From the NCBI GenBank assembly GCA_018671635.1, contig JABHHG010000219.1:1-8382 (forward strand): a stretch of DNA of 8,382 bases, given 5' to 3'. The translations under genes and the position numbers were made by a program. Shown here one piece after another: positions 1-6,912 of this stretch. Each line of letters starts with the position of its first letter. Position 1 is the stretch's first letter. The notes beneath the pieces were generated by a model. That model was not told where the DNA came from. It searched no databases and saw nothing but the letters and a program-made list of their open reading frames with translations. Source of the DNA: Fidelibacterota bacterium. Lineage in GTDB: Bacteria > Fidelibacterota > Marinisomatia > SCGC-AAA003-L08 > D37C17.

Positions 1-697
1 CAATATTTTCACCTTGAACTTTTAGGAAGGTAAATGCCATAGCACCACCAACTAAAATAGTGTCCGCTTTATCCATAAGTTGGTGAATAAGCTCAATTTT
101 CCCAGCAATTTTTGCGCCACCTAATATGACCATATAGGGTTGTTCGGGTTGGGCTAATTTTTCAGAGAGAAACGTCCATTCTTTTTCCATCAAAAATCCA
201 GGGGCTACTGTGTTAATATGATTAACCACCCCCACATTTGACGCATGGGCACGATGAGCCGTACCAAAAGCATCATTCACATACACATCCCCATGTTGGG
301 CTAATAGAAGTGAGAATATATCATCGTTGGTGGTCTCAGTATCATGGAAACGTAAATTCTCCAATAGATGTACTTCACCCGGTTTCAGTGAATGAGAGAG
401 CTCAATTGATTCTTTAGAAATACAATCCTTTGAGAAATGCACATCAACACCCAATAAATCTTCAACATCAAATGCGATAGGATCTAGCGATAAGTCATCG
501 TCAAATTGTCCGCCCGGACGACCCAAATGGGACATAAGCACCACCGATGCACCACTATTCAAACAATGTTTAATGGTAGGCATACTGGCACGAATACGGA
601 AATCGTTCTGCACGCGCCCCTCCTGCATGGGGACATTATAGTCCACCCGAATGAGTACGCGCTTACCGTTTAAATCTATATCTGTGAGTTTTTGCAT
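1..697 (-). CDS. pgk: Phosphoglycerate kinase, N-terminal 232 residues (3' end outside window)
   Basis: Cytosolic glycolytic enzyme that transfers phosphate between 1,3-bisphosphoglycerate and ADP, giving 3-phosphoglycerate and ATP. I translated it by hand from the ATG at 697-695 to the window edge, without a stop. Family landmarks appear in order: RVDYNVP (residues 18-23 region; most homologues have Phe in place of this Tyr), NDFRIRASMPTI (31-42), SHLGRPGG (56-63), LLENLRFH (111-118), NDAFGTAHRAHAS (141-153), GGAKIAGKI (193-201) and GGAMAFTFLK (217-226). The whole substrate-binding N-domain and the start of the nucleotide-binding C-domain are present. The family is usually about 390-420 residues, so roughly 40% is missing off the left edge. 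The start fits the family's usual N-terminus. Upstream is a 198-nt spacer after comF, so it probably has its own promoter. No clear Shine-Dalgarno sequence precedes the ATG. Identification is secure. Confidence 0.97.
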   Translation of the reverse strand, partial: MQKLTDIDLNGKRVLIRVDYNVPMQEGRVQNDFRIRASMPTIKHCLNSGASVVLMSHLGRPGGQFDDDLSLDPIAFDVEDLLGVDVHFSKDCISKESIELSHSLKPGEVHLLENLRFHDTETTNDDIFSLLLAQHGDVYVNDAFGTAHRAHASNVGVVNHINTVAPGFLMEKEWTFLSEKLAQPEQPYMVILGGAKIAGKIELIHQLMDKADTILVGGAMAFTFLKVQGENI

Positions 698-726
698 AAT
701 TTTTGCTCGTGATTTTAGCCCATAAA

Positions 727-755
727 TTTACACAAACTACAATACATGCTCACAA
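727..755 (-). promoter_or_regulatory. Possible pgk promoter (weak match)
   Basis: On the minus strand TTGTGA (755-750) and TGTAAA (732-727) are separated by 17 nt. Each matches four of six positions of the sigma-70 -35 and -10 boxes. This would start transcription about 20-25 nt before the pgk ATG. An overlapping TAAATTTA (730-723) partly resembles the Bacteroidetes-type -7 box (TAnnTTTG). The position in the only long spacer ahead of pgk is the main argument; the motifs alone are weak. Confidence 0.25.
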
Positions 756-793
756 CCTTAATCATAGTTTTTCAAACGATGATTATTTATCAA

Positions 794-820
794 CACTAAG
801 CTCACTAAGGACACCAAGAA
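794..820. repeat. Three 9-bp tandem units, CACTAAG-type
   Basis: Three consecutive 9-bp units read on the plus strand as CACTAAGCT, CACTAAGGA and CACCAAGAA, with the consensus CACYAAGNN. They sit in the comF-pgk spacer, outside any open frame that looks coding. On the minus strand the array reads as a run of CTTGGTG/CTTAGTG units. From memory, similar 'CTTNGTG' short-unit arrays recur between genes in many environmental bacterial genomes. Their function is unknown to me. Confidence 0.6.
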
Positions 821-844
821 AGATTTTTGATTTAACTACTATTA

Positions 845-892
845 TTAAAAAGTATCAGTTCCGAGTTCCTTAGTTCCTAAGTTCCTTTTTAA
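845..892. repeat. AGTTCC array (four copies) bracketed by an 8-bp inverted repeat
   Basis: AGTTCC begins at 857, 864, 872 and 880, giving a 7-8 bp period; on the minus strand it reads AGGAACTN repeats. TTAAAAAG (845-852) and CTTTTTAA (885-892) are exact inverted copies flanking the array. Inside it, CTTAG-TTC-CTAAG (869-881) can form a small hairpin. It starts 3 nt past the comF stop. On the comF transcript the outer pairing ends in a run of U, so it could act as a weak terminator, but the stem is AT-only and unlike a classical GC-rich one. Confidence 0.55.
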
Positions 893-895
893 CTA

Positions 896-1567
896 TCAAC
901 CCTTAATCAATGGCGGAGTTGCCAATGTAATCACGCCCACCCATGTTGCCCCTGCTATTTTTAAGGTTTGCGCACAACTATCGGCGGTTGCTCCCGTTGT
1001 TAATACATCATCAACTAACAACACTTTGAGAGGAGGTTCGACTGGACACATAAATTTTTTGGCCATATTCTCTTTACGTTGAATATTATCTAACTTGGTC
1101 TGGGAGGATGTCCATTGTGTACGATATAATATTTTACTATTTACAGGAATATCTAATCTGTCAGACAAAACCATTGCTAAAACCTCTGCTTGATTATATC
1201 CCCGTTCTCGTTGACGAGAATGATAAAGAGGAATGGGAACCAAGATATCTGCATCAATAATGGGTAATGTTACTGCATCCACCAATTGGCCCACCGGAAT
1301 TATGGATCCTAAATATTTCAAGGCATGTACACATTCGTGGACTATATCTCCATACCACAATAACGAATAGGCCGCATCTATATGATAACCGTGAGTAAGT
1401 TCGGATTTCCAGTTTCCCAGTTTAGTATTGCGTATATTAATCTGAATACATTCTTGGCAATAGAGTCTATGCGTTTCAATTAATGGAATATTACAACCCT
1501 CACAAAATTGTGGAAACATGAGATTGTGGAAGGGTTGGAGGTGAGTTTTACTGACGATTAAATCCAA
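896..1567 (-). CDS. comF: ComF family phosphoribosyltransferase-like protein
   Basis: ComF/GntX family protein of 223 residues. The family is linked to DNA uptake in naturally competent bacteria and to helicase/primosome function, and its exact reaction is not settled. An N-terminal zinc finger is visible as C22-x2-C25 and C37-x2-C40. It is followed by a type I PRTase fold with VPIPLYHSRQRERGYNQAE (about 110-128), the Q/R/N segment at 151-168, and the PRPP-binding loop LLVDDVLTTGAT (183-194). Length is typical. The only non-ATG start that keeps a normal N-terminus is TTG at 1567-1565, since an in-frame TGA lies at 1597-1595. The first ATG, at 1519 (residue 17), would leave only five residues before the first zinc cysteine. 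No Shine-Dalgarno sequence is evident before either. It lies 97 nt after smc, possibly as the last gene of the operon. The family call is secure; the start is uncertain. Confidence 0.93.
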   Translation of the reverse strand: MDLIVSKTHLQPFHNLMFPQFCEGCNIPLIETHRLYCQECIQINIRNTKLGNWKSELTHGYHIDAAYSLLWYGDIVHECVHALKYLGSIIPVGQLVDAVTLPIIDADILVPIPLYHSRQRERGYNQAEVLAMVLSDRLDIPVNSKILYRTQWTSSQTKLDNIQRKENMAKKFMCPVEPPLKVLLVDDVLTTGATADSCAQTLKIAGATWVGVITLATPPLIKG

Positions 1568-1664
1568 TTTTATGCTTGGGCTTTTTTGGAGCTTTCATCA
1601 AGTACTTGATATCATCAATTAATTGTAAAATCGTTTCATCATGAGCACCTATTGTGTTAACGTA
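1548..1664 (-). other. Open stretch in smc frame after the smc stop; possible small ORF remnant
   Basis: Directly after the smc TGA the same frame stays open for 38 codons, until TAA at 1550-1548. The translation looks protein-like, with acidic then basic character: it contains DETILQLIDDIKYLMKAP followed by KKPKHKIGF. No ATG, GTG or TTG opens it near the beginning. The only usable starts are TTG/ATG at 1601/1598, which would give a peptide of about 16 residues. It overlaps the proposed comF start by 20 nt in another frame. It may be an smc C-terminal extension reached by readthrough, a small gene with an unusual start, a decayed gene, or chance. I do not call it a gene. Confidence 0.25.
1597..1624. 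repeat. Overlapping palindromes in the smc-comF spacer
   Basis: ATCAAGTACTTGAT (1597-1610) is a perfect 14-bp palindrome. It runs into TTGAT-ATC-ATCAA (1606-1618) and then AATTAATT (1617-1624). Three abutting palindromes lie in one short spacer just upstream of comF. This could be a regulator site or an RNA hairpin (stem ATCAA, loop GTAC), but a 14-bp palindrome is not very improbable in 8 kb. No regulator is assigned. Confidence 0.35.
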
Positions 1665-4600
1665 TCAGATACTCAATACTTCATCACCGGCAAACTGTAC
1701 CGATACTATTTGAGAAACACCTTCTTCTTTTTGGGTTACTCCATAAAGGTAGTCGGCTTTCTCCATAGTAAGCTTGTTATGGGTTACCACAATAAATTGC
1801 GTTTTTTCAGAAAACTGTTTGAGCACCTTTGTAAACTTGCCAATATTACCATCATCAAGTGGGGCATCTACCTCATCTAATATACAAAATGGACTTGGTT
1901 TCACCATATAAATGGCAAATAATAATGCGATGGCTGTAAGGGCTTTTTCTCCTGCGGAAAGCATACGTAATGTTTGGGGTTTTTTACCCGGTGGCTTGGC
2001 AATAATTTCGATGCTTGCCTCTAAAGGATCTTCGCCTCCAACCAATCGCAAATGGGCTTCCCCACCATCAAAAAACATGGTATATGTCTTTTTGAAAAAC
2101 TCACGAATCTCTTCATACGTTTTAACAAATTTATCTCGTGCTTCACTGTCTAACTTTTCAATAGTCTCTTTTAATGTTTTTTCGGATTCTATTAAATCAT
2201 CACATTGTCCCTTTAAGAAGTTATACCGTTCTTCTTCTCGCTCAAATTCTTCTTGCGCCGCCATATTGATGGCACCAATTCGCTCCAATGATTTATCTAT
2301 AGATGCCACTTGCTCACGTAAATCATCCACATCTACTTCATCTACAATATTATCAATTTCACCCACATCCACTTTATATATCTCACGAATACGCCCCCGA
2401 ATCAAGGCTTCTTCCTGAGTCAATGCTGCCAATTTCAACTCAACTTGTTGCAGCTCTACAATTCGCGCCTCTTTCACCTTTTGCTGATCTCTAATGTTTA
2501 ACTGTAATCGCTGTAATTCTTCGTGAGATTTATTAAATGCAGCTTCCAGTTTATTTTTTTTCTCACTATATTCGGATTGCTTAATAATGAGCTGAGACTT
2601 TTCATCAGTTGCTTCTTGGGTGGACTCAACCAACCGAGAGATATCATCGGCAAGCAATTCTGATTCTTGCGTAAACTTTTCAATTCGTTCACCCAATTCA
2701 CCTACACGATCGGTTGAATTTTTAAGCCTAAATACTAATCCTTCATTTTCCTTTTGGATTTCAACCACCCACACCCGTGCATCCTGTAACGCTTGTTGCA
2801 AAGTATTTCGTGATAATTGTAATGATTCTTGCGCATCCATTAAAGACTTTAACTTTATATCTGAATCATGCAATGATGCTTTCAATTCATGTGATTTTTT
2901 CTTTTCATCCGATAATTGAATATTTAAATGAGTTACTTCTTTTTCAGCAGCACTTAGCCGTGTTTTAATATCACGAGTACTATTCCCCTGCTGGGAAATA
3001 ATATATTCACGTTGGGATAATTCCTTCTCCAAACCATACAACCATTTCAAGGCATCATCTAATTCTGTAGTGCTTGCTTCCACCTTTTTGAAAGCCGTAT
3101 TGGCTGTGGCCGTAAGGGTAGTAATATCTTTTTCAATGGATGTAATTGTTTTGGCTGTGGCGGTAATGGACTTAGTTAGTGCCTTGATTTTGTCAATTCG
3201 CCCAATAGATGCTGTGCCTGCCGACACCCGTTGTGACCGAAGCACCAATTTTCCGTCAAATCGTTCACCAGCCAAGGTTACCCAAGATATGGATGCTTGA
3301 TTCTTCTCCAACAGTTTGGCATATGTTTCAGCAGATTTTGTAACATGAACACCATCTAATATAACTTGTAAAACAGTGTTCAACTTTTTATCATATTTCA
3401 TACTATTCAAAATTGAATTTATATGGATCTTTTTTACGGTCAATGATGAGGCCACATCCAACGGAATAATACTAATTTGGCGTTTCTCGGTAGTTACCAT
3501 GGTTAAAATTTCTCGAGCGGTCTTTAAATCCTCAACCACCAAATAGCCAGTCATTGACCCCAACGCTGTATTTACAGCCAATTCATGTCCTTTTTTGGCC
3601 GCCACTAAATCACCCAATACGCCCACCACACCATCAAATTGTTTTGATGACATTACCCATTTCACACCTGAGGATCTCCCCTCATTTTTCTCTAAAATAT
3701 CTTGATAAAATTTCAATTTATTCTGAGAATCTACCAATGACGCTTTTTCTGAAGTAAGTGCAGCCTTTTTAACTATCAACTTTGATTCTAATTCTGCATG
3801 CGTTTCCTGATATTTCTCTAAAGATAAATTTAGGCTTCCATTCTCTGATTCTTTCGCATTGATTTGGGCTTTAAATAAATTAATATCCGCTTCATAGCTC
3901 TGAACCTTTTCGTCCACTTCCACCTTTTGCTCTTTCAGGCGCTCAATATAATTTTCTTTTTCATGGACTGTGGCTAAAATTCGCTCTACAGTAGATTCAC
4001 TTTTATAAATTTGCTGATTGATATCATCATGCTTATTTTTAAACTCATTAAATATTTTTTTCTGAGACATATATTCTTCATCGAGGGTAGCATACTCAGC
4101 TTGAATTGATGAATACTTTTGTTCTCGATTTTCTAATTCTGGAGTAATGGCAGTAACCTTACGCTCTATTTCTTCAACCTGACTCTCTAATGACGCCAAA
4201 CGCCCCTTTGACTGCTGAATCTCATCAGAATAATGCTGAACATTACTTTCATTACCCTTTCTCTGTTCGGTCCATACCAAAATATTATTATTCACCAATG
4301 ATAGGGATTGTTCCACAGCACGCAATTCACTCTGTTTCTCTGATAATTCTTGCTGTAATGATTCATAAGTGGACTGAGTTTGGGCGATGAGGGATTCCTC
4401 TAAACTTAACTGTCCCGCAATAGCTTGTTGCTGTCCCCGGCCAGATTGTAGATTTTTATCCAGGGGTAATCTATCTGTTTGAATCTGTCGGATTTCAGCT
4501 TGAGCCAATAAAATATGGGTGGATTTTAAATCTGCCGTCATCTTTCGATGGCGATCGTATCGCTTTAATTGAAGCCGTAAATTTCTCAATGTACCATCAA

Positions 4601-5192
4601 CTTCAGAGATGATGTCATTCACTCTGGATACATCCACCATGGTTCTCTCAAGCTTTCTAAAGGTGGACTGACGCTGTTTTTTGTACTGATTGATCCCAGC
4701 AGCCTCTTCGAACATTCCCCGGCGGTCATCAGCATTTTGAGACAAAATTGAATCAATCATTTTTAGCTCAATCACCGAATAGGCATTAGAGCTCATTCCC
4801 GTATCAATAAATAATTCCTGGATATCCTTCAATCGGCAAGGGGTTTTATTAAGTAGATATTCACTCTCTCCACTGCGGAATAATCGACGGGTAATTTCAA
4901 CATCCGTATATTCAGTGGGTAGCATGCCCAAATTATTATGGATGGTGAGAGATGCCTCGCACATCCCGACAGGCTTTCGATTCTTAGTGCCATTAAATAT
5001 AACATCCTCCATCTTGTTCGATCGAAGTACAGATGTTTTTTGCTCACCTAAAATCCATCGAATGGCATCCACAATATTTGTTTTCCCACACCCATTTGGA
5101 CCCACAACCGTGGTAATCCCCTCCCCGAAGTTCAACTCCGTCTTATTGAGAAAGGATTTAAATCCCTGAATTTTGAGCTTAGAGATATACAT
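1665..5192 (-). CDS. smc: Chromosome segregation protein SMC
   Basis: Full-length bacterial SMC ATPase (1175 residues, usual for the family). As a dimer with ScpA and ScpB, neither in this window, it compacts and segregates the nucleoid by loop extrusion. Seen in order: an N-terminal head starting MYISKLKIQGFKSF; Walker A GPNGCGKTNIVDA (31-43); a first coiled coil of about 165-500; a hinge around 515-655 containing GVVGVLGDLVAAKKGHELAV; a second coiled coil to about 1020; then the C-terminal head with signature LSAGEKALTAIALLFAI (about 1077-1093), Walker B/D-loop FCILDEVDAPLDDGN (about 1100-1115) and VVTHNK. The signature has Ala where LSGGE is usual, with the Ser, Gly and Glu kept, so activity is expected. 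The C-terminus after VSVQF is short, as in homologues. The ATG at 5192 lies 9 nt after the hinT stop, with no Shine-Dalgarno sequence. It is probably translated as part of the operon. Confidence 0.98.
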   Translation of the reverse strand: MYISKLKIQGFKSFLNKTELNFGEGITTVVGPNGCGKTNIVDAIRWILGEQKTSVLRSNKMEDVIFNGTKNRKPVGMCEASLTIHNNLGMLPTEYTDVEITRRLFRSGESEYLLNKTPCRLKDIQELFIDTGMSSNAYSVIELKMIDSILSQNADDRRGMFEEAAGINQYKKQRQSTFRKLERTMVDVSRVNDIISEVDGTLRNLRLQLKRYDRHRKMTADLKSTHILLAQAEIRQIQTDRLPLDKNLQSGRGQQQAIAGQLSLEESLIAQTQSTYESLQQELSEKQSELRAVEQSLSLVNNNILVWTEQRKGNESNVQHYSDEIQQSKGRLASLESQVEEIERKVTAITPELENREQKYSSIQAEYATLDEEYMSQKKIFNEFKNKHDDINQQIYKSESTVERILATVHEKENYIERLKEQKVEVDEKVQSYEADINLFKAQINAKESENGSLNLSLEKYQETHAELESKLIVKKAALTSEKASLVDSQNKLKFYQDILEKNEGRSSGVKWVMSSKQFDGVVGVLGDLVAAKKGHELAVNTALGSMTGYLVVEDLKTAREILTMVTTEKRQISIIPLDVASSLTVKKIHINSILNSMKYDKKLNTVLQVILDGVHVTKSAETYAKLLEKNQASISWVTLAGERFDGKLVLRSQRVSAGTASIGRIDKIKALTKSITATAKTITSIEKDITTLTATANTAFKKVEASTTELDDALKWLYGLEKELSQREYIISQQGNSTRDIKTRLSAAEKEVTHLNIQLSDEKKKSHELKASLHDSDIKLKSLMDAQESLQLSRNTLQQALQDARVWVVEIQKENEGLVFRLKNSTDRVGELGERIEKFTQESELLADDISRLVESTQEATDEKSQLIIKQSEYSEKKNKLEAAFNKSHEELQRLQLNIRDQQKVKEARIVELQQVELKLAALTQEEALIRGRIREIYKVDVGEIDNIVDEVDVDDLREQVASIDKSLERIGAINMAAQEEFEREEERYNFLKGQCDDLIESEKTLKETIEKLDSEARDKFVKTYEEIREFFKKTYTMFFDGGEAHLRLVGGEDPLEASIEIIAKPPGKKPQTLRMLSAGEKALTAIALLFAIYMVKPSPFCILDEVDAPLDDGNIGKFTKVLKQFSEKTQFIVVTHNKLTMEKADYLYGVTQKEEGVSQIVSVQFAGDEVLSI

Positions 5193-5201
5193 GGAGGTTG
5201 A

Positions 5202-5546
5202 TTACCCAGGCGGCCAATTCAATTGACGACCACCCAATAAATGGAGGTGAATATGAAAAACGGTTTGTCCCCCATCATCTCCTGTATTGATGACCCACCG
5301 ATAGCCAGAATCCTTAATTTTTTCAGCATCTGAAATTTCATTGGCCAATAATGCCATATGGGATAAGGCATCTACATTTTCATTATTTAAGTCTTGGGTT
5401 GAGGCAATATGTACTTTGGGGATGACCAACACGTGGGTTGAGGCTTGGGGATTAATATCTCGAAATGCCAAGGCGTGGTCATTTTCAGCCACAATTTCAG
5501 CGGGAATTTCACCCTTAACAATTTTACAAAATAGACAATCAGACAT
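5202..5546 (-). CDS. hinT: HIT family protein, HinT-type purine nucleoside phosphoramidase
   Basis: Histidine-triad hydrolase of the Hint branch. Such proteins cleave AMP-NH-R phosphoramidates and acyl/aminoacyl-adenylates in the cytosol, usually as homodimers. The 114-residue length is typical. C4-x2-C7 (CLFC) and H46 fit the N-terminal zinc-binding pattern. RDINPQASTHVLVIPKVHI (29-47) is the conserved central strand region. The triad H98-x-H100-x-H102 lies in VFHIHLHLLGG, with H100 the expected nucleophile. The C-terminus GGRQLNWPPG is characteristic of Hint proteins and closes the active site. ATG at 5546 is the only sensible start because it gives the canonical CLFC spacing. It sits 8 nt after the ferredoxin stop and 9 nt before smc, so co-transcription is likely. 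The purine-rich GAGAG just upstream could serve as a poor ribosome site. Identification is secure; the natural substrate is unknown. Confidence 0.96.
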   Translation of the reverse strand: MSDCLFCKIVKGEIPAEIVAENDHALAFRDINPQASTHVLVIPKVHIASTQDLNNENVDALSHMALLANEISDAEKIKDSGYRWVINTGDDGGQTVFHIHLHLLGGRQLNWPPG

Positions 5547-5554
5547 TATACTCT

Positions 5555-5884
5555 CTATTTTCGTGCTGAAAATTCAGCATCAGACATTTGCAATCCATCA
5601 ACCACTCCTTCACCCATGATGGATGTTTCTACAATTTCGGGCACATCTTCTGGCGTTACGCCCTTATACCAAATTCCTGCAGGATATATAACCACCGACG
5701 GCCCCATACTGCATGTGTCCAAACATCCAGTTTTATTGGCTCTCACTTTATTGATTAAGCCTCGTTTTGCTAATTCTTGAACGAATGCTACCCGAACGGC
5801 CAAGCCATCGTCACCACAACAACCTTTTGGGCTTTTAGGCGGTCGTTGATTAATACAAATAAGTATATGCTTTTCAAATGCCAT
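5555..5884 (-). CDS. Thioredoxin-like [2Fe-2S] ferredoxin
   Basis: Small electron carrier (109 residues) of the thioredoxin-fold [2Fe-2S] family, which also includes the NuoE C-terminal domain. Candidate cluster ligands are C10, C22 (or adjacent C23), C54 and C58. The C-x3-C pair lies in TGCLDTCSMGP and is followed by VVIYPAGIWYKGVTPEDVPEIV, a near-consensus stretch of the family. No signal peptide is seen, so it is cytosolic. The C-terminal ~20 residues (after about position 90) are low in conserved features. Its ATG (5884-5882) overlaps the dehydrogenase stop as TAATG, so it should be translationally coupled to that gene, suggesting the two work together or are produced in fixed ratio. The partner reductase cannot be read from the sequence. 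The stop is TAG, with hinT 8 nt further on. Fold assignment is confident; the role is not. Confidence 0.9.
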   Translation of the reverse strand: MAFEKHILICINQRPPKSPKGCCGDDGLAVRVAFVQELAKRGLINKVRANKTGCLDTCSMGPSVVIYPAGIWYKGVTPEDVPEIVETSIMGEGVVDGLQMSDAEFSARK

Positions 5885-6912
5885 TATGGAACCAATACTA
5901 TTTTTCCAATGTGGTCACCATTTTCTATTCGTTCATGTGCAGATTGAATATCATCAAAGGAAAAGACTTTGTCAACAAAGGGTGTAAATACGCCTGAATT
6001 GATTTTATCCATCACCGCCTTATACGTTGATATATCACTCATAGTGGAACCCAAAATAGTTTGCTGTTTCATAAATAGATGGGTTAAATCAATATTTACT
6101 TTGGGCCCAGTTGTGGCGCCACAGGTGACCACTCTCCCGCCCTTGCCTAAAAGTCGCATTGAATATGGCCATGTTGCAGGACCCACATGCTCAAAAATGA
6201 CATTCACACCTTGCTTACCAACGATGGATTTTACTGACTTCTGCCAATCATCTTCATAATGATTTACAATATAATCAGCGCCCATTTTGAGGGCATGTTT
6301 GGATTTTTCATCTGAACCTACTGTGGCAATGACCGTAGCGCCTCTATCTTTCGCAATTTGGATAGCCGCAGAGCCTACACCCGAAGATCCACCATAGACT
6401 AAAATAGTTTCATTAGACTGAAGTTGAGCTCGAGTAATAAGCATTTGATAGGCTGTCATAAATACCAATGGCATTGAGGCTGCTTCCTCAAAAGATAAAT
6501 GTGCTGCTTTGTAGTATAAATTTTTTGGAGACAATACTACAATTTCTGCCTGAACACCATTTGCAGTTTCACCTAAAATTCCGTAATGGGGACAATAATT
6601 TTCTTTTCCAATGGAACAAAATTCACATTCTCCACAACAGGTTCCAGGCTGTACCACAACCTCATCGCCAACTTTCCAACCCTCCACATCTTGCCCCACT
6701 TCAACAATTATTCCAGATGCATCTGAACCCATTATAAGTGGCAATGGAATAGATAATCCAGGCAATCCACCTCTTACCCAAACATCTAAATGATTAATAG
6801 ATGCAGACTTTACTTCAAGTAGTACCTTATCTGATTCACAGCTTGGTCGTTTAATATCATCACATAGTAATACACTTCTATTTCCATGCGTATGTATCCG
6901 TACTGCTTTCAC
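5884..6912 (-). CDS. Zinc-type medium-chain dehydrogenase/reductase (MDR), substrate unknown
   Basis: NAD(P)H-dependent oxidoreductase of the MDR superfamily, 342 residues (typical). The N-terminal GroES-like domain carries the structural zinc site C93-x2-C96-x2-C99-x7-C107 (GECEFCSIGKENYC). The Rossmann domain has GGSSGVGSAAIQIAK (174-188), followed by GADYIVNHYEDDW. The usual catalytic-zinc ligands are not present: NHLD (40-43) stands where alcohol dehydrogenases have a Cys motif, and GSDASG (62-67) where they have GHE. This is the pattern of quinone-oxidoreductase-like or enoyl-reductase-like MDR members, so 'alcohol dehydrogenase' would be misleading. The start is GTG at 6912: an in-frame TGA lies immediately upstream, and MKAVRI is the canonical family opening. 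GAGG at 6923-6920 is well spaced. GTGA overlaps the upstream small gene, and TAATG overlaps the ferredoxin. Family is secure; substrate is not predictable. Confidence 0.93.
   Translation of the reverse strand: MKAVRIHTHGNRSVLLCDDIKRPSCESDKVLLEVKSASINHLDVWVRGGLPGLSIPLPLIMGSDASGIIVEVGQDVEGWKVGDEVVVQPGTCCGECEFCSIGKENYCPHYGILGETANGVQAEIVVLSPKNLYYKAAHLSFEEAASMPLVFMTAYQMLITRAQLQSNETILVYGGSSGVGSAAIQIAKDRGATVIATVGSDEKSKHALKMGADYIVNHYEDDWQKSVKSIVGKQGVNVIFEHVGPATWPYSMRLLGKGGRVVTCGATTGPKVNIDLTHLFMKQQTILGSTMSDISTYKAVMDKINSGVFTPFVDKVFSFDDIQSAHERIENGDHIGKIVLVP

Noticed and set aside
794..892. CRISPR-like array
   Set aside because: Units of 7-9 bp without spacers of constant length; no long repeats and no cas genes.
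1606..1618. FNR/CRP-type box TTGAT-N-ATCAA
   Set aside because: The half-sites match FNR (TTGAT-N4-ATCAA), but the spacer is 3 nt, which breaks the required geometry.
1665..1667. UGA recoding (selenocysteine or alternative code) at the smc stop
   Set aside because: comF, folK, folB and the small protein all end with UGA at sensible places, and no SECIS-like structure is evident, so UGA works as a normal stop here.
1641..1880. Plus-strand ORF of 79 codons over the smc 3' end
   Set aside because: Mostly antisense to the Walker B and His-switch region of smc, with no family resemblance and no start context.
1912..2418. Plus-strand ORF of 168 codons
   Set aside because: It lies wholly antisense to the conserved C-terminal head of smc. 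The product is Ser-rich low-complexity sequence with no recognisable domain, typical of a shadow frame.
2498..2701. Minus-strand ORF of 67 codons inside smc
   Set aside because: Out-of-frame reading within the smc coiled coil, which is itself continuous and conserved.
5341..5619. Plus-strand ORF of 92 codons across hinT and the ferredoxin end
   Set aside because: Antisense to two well-identified genes and not similar to any family I know.
5969..6259. Plus-strand ORF of 96 codons
   Set aside because: Antisense to the Rossmann domain of the dehydrogenase; the minus-strand frame is clearly the coding one.
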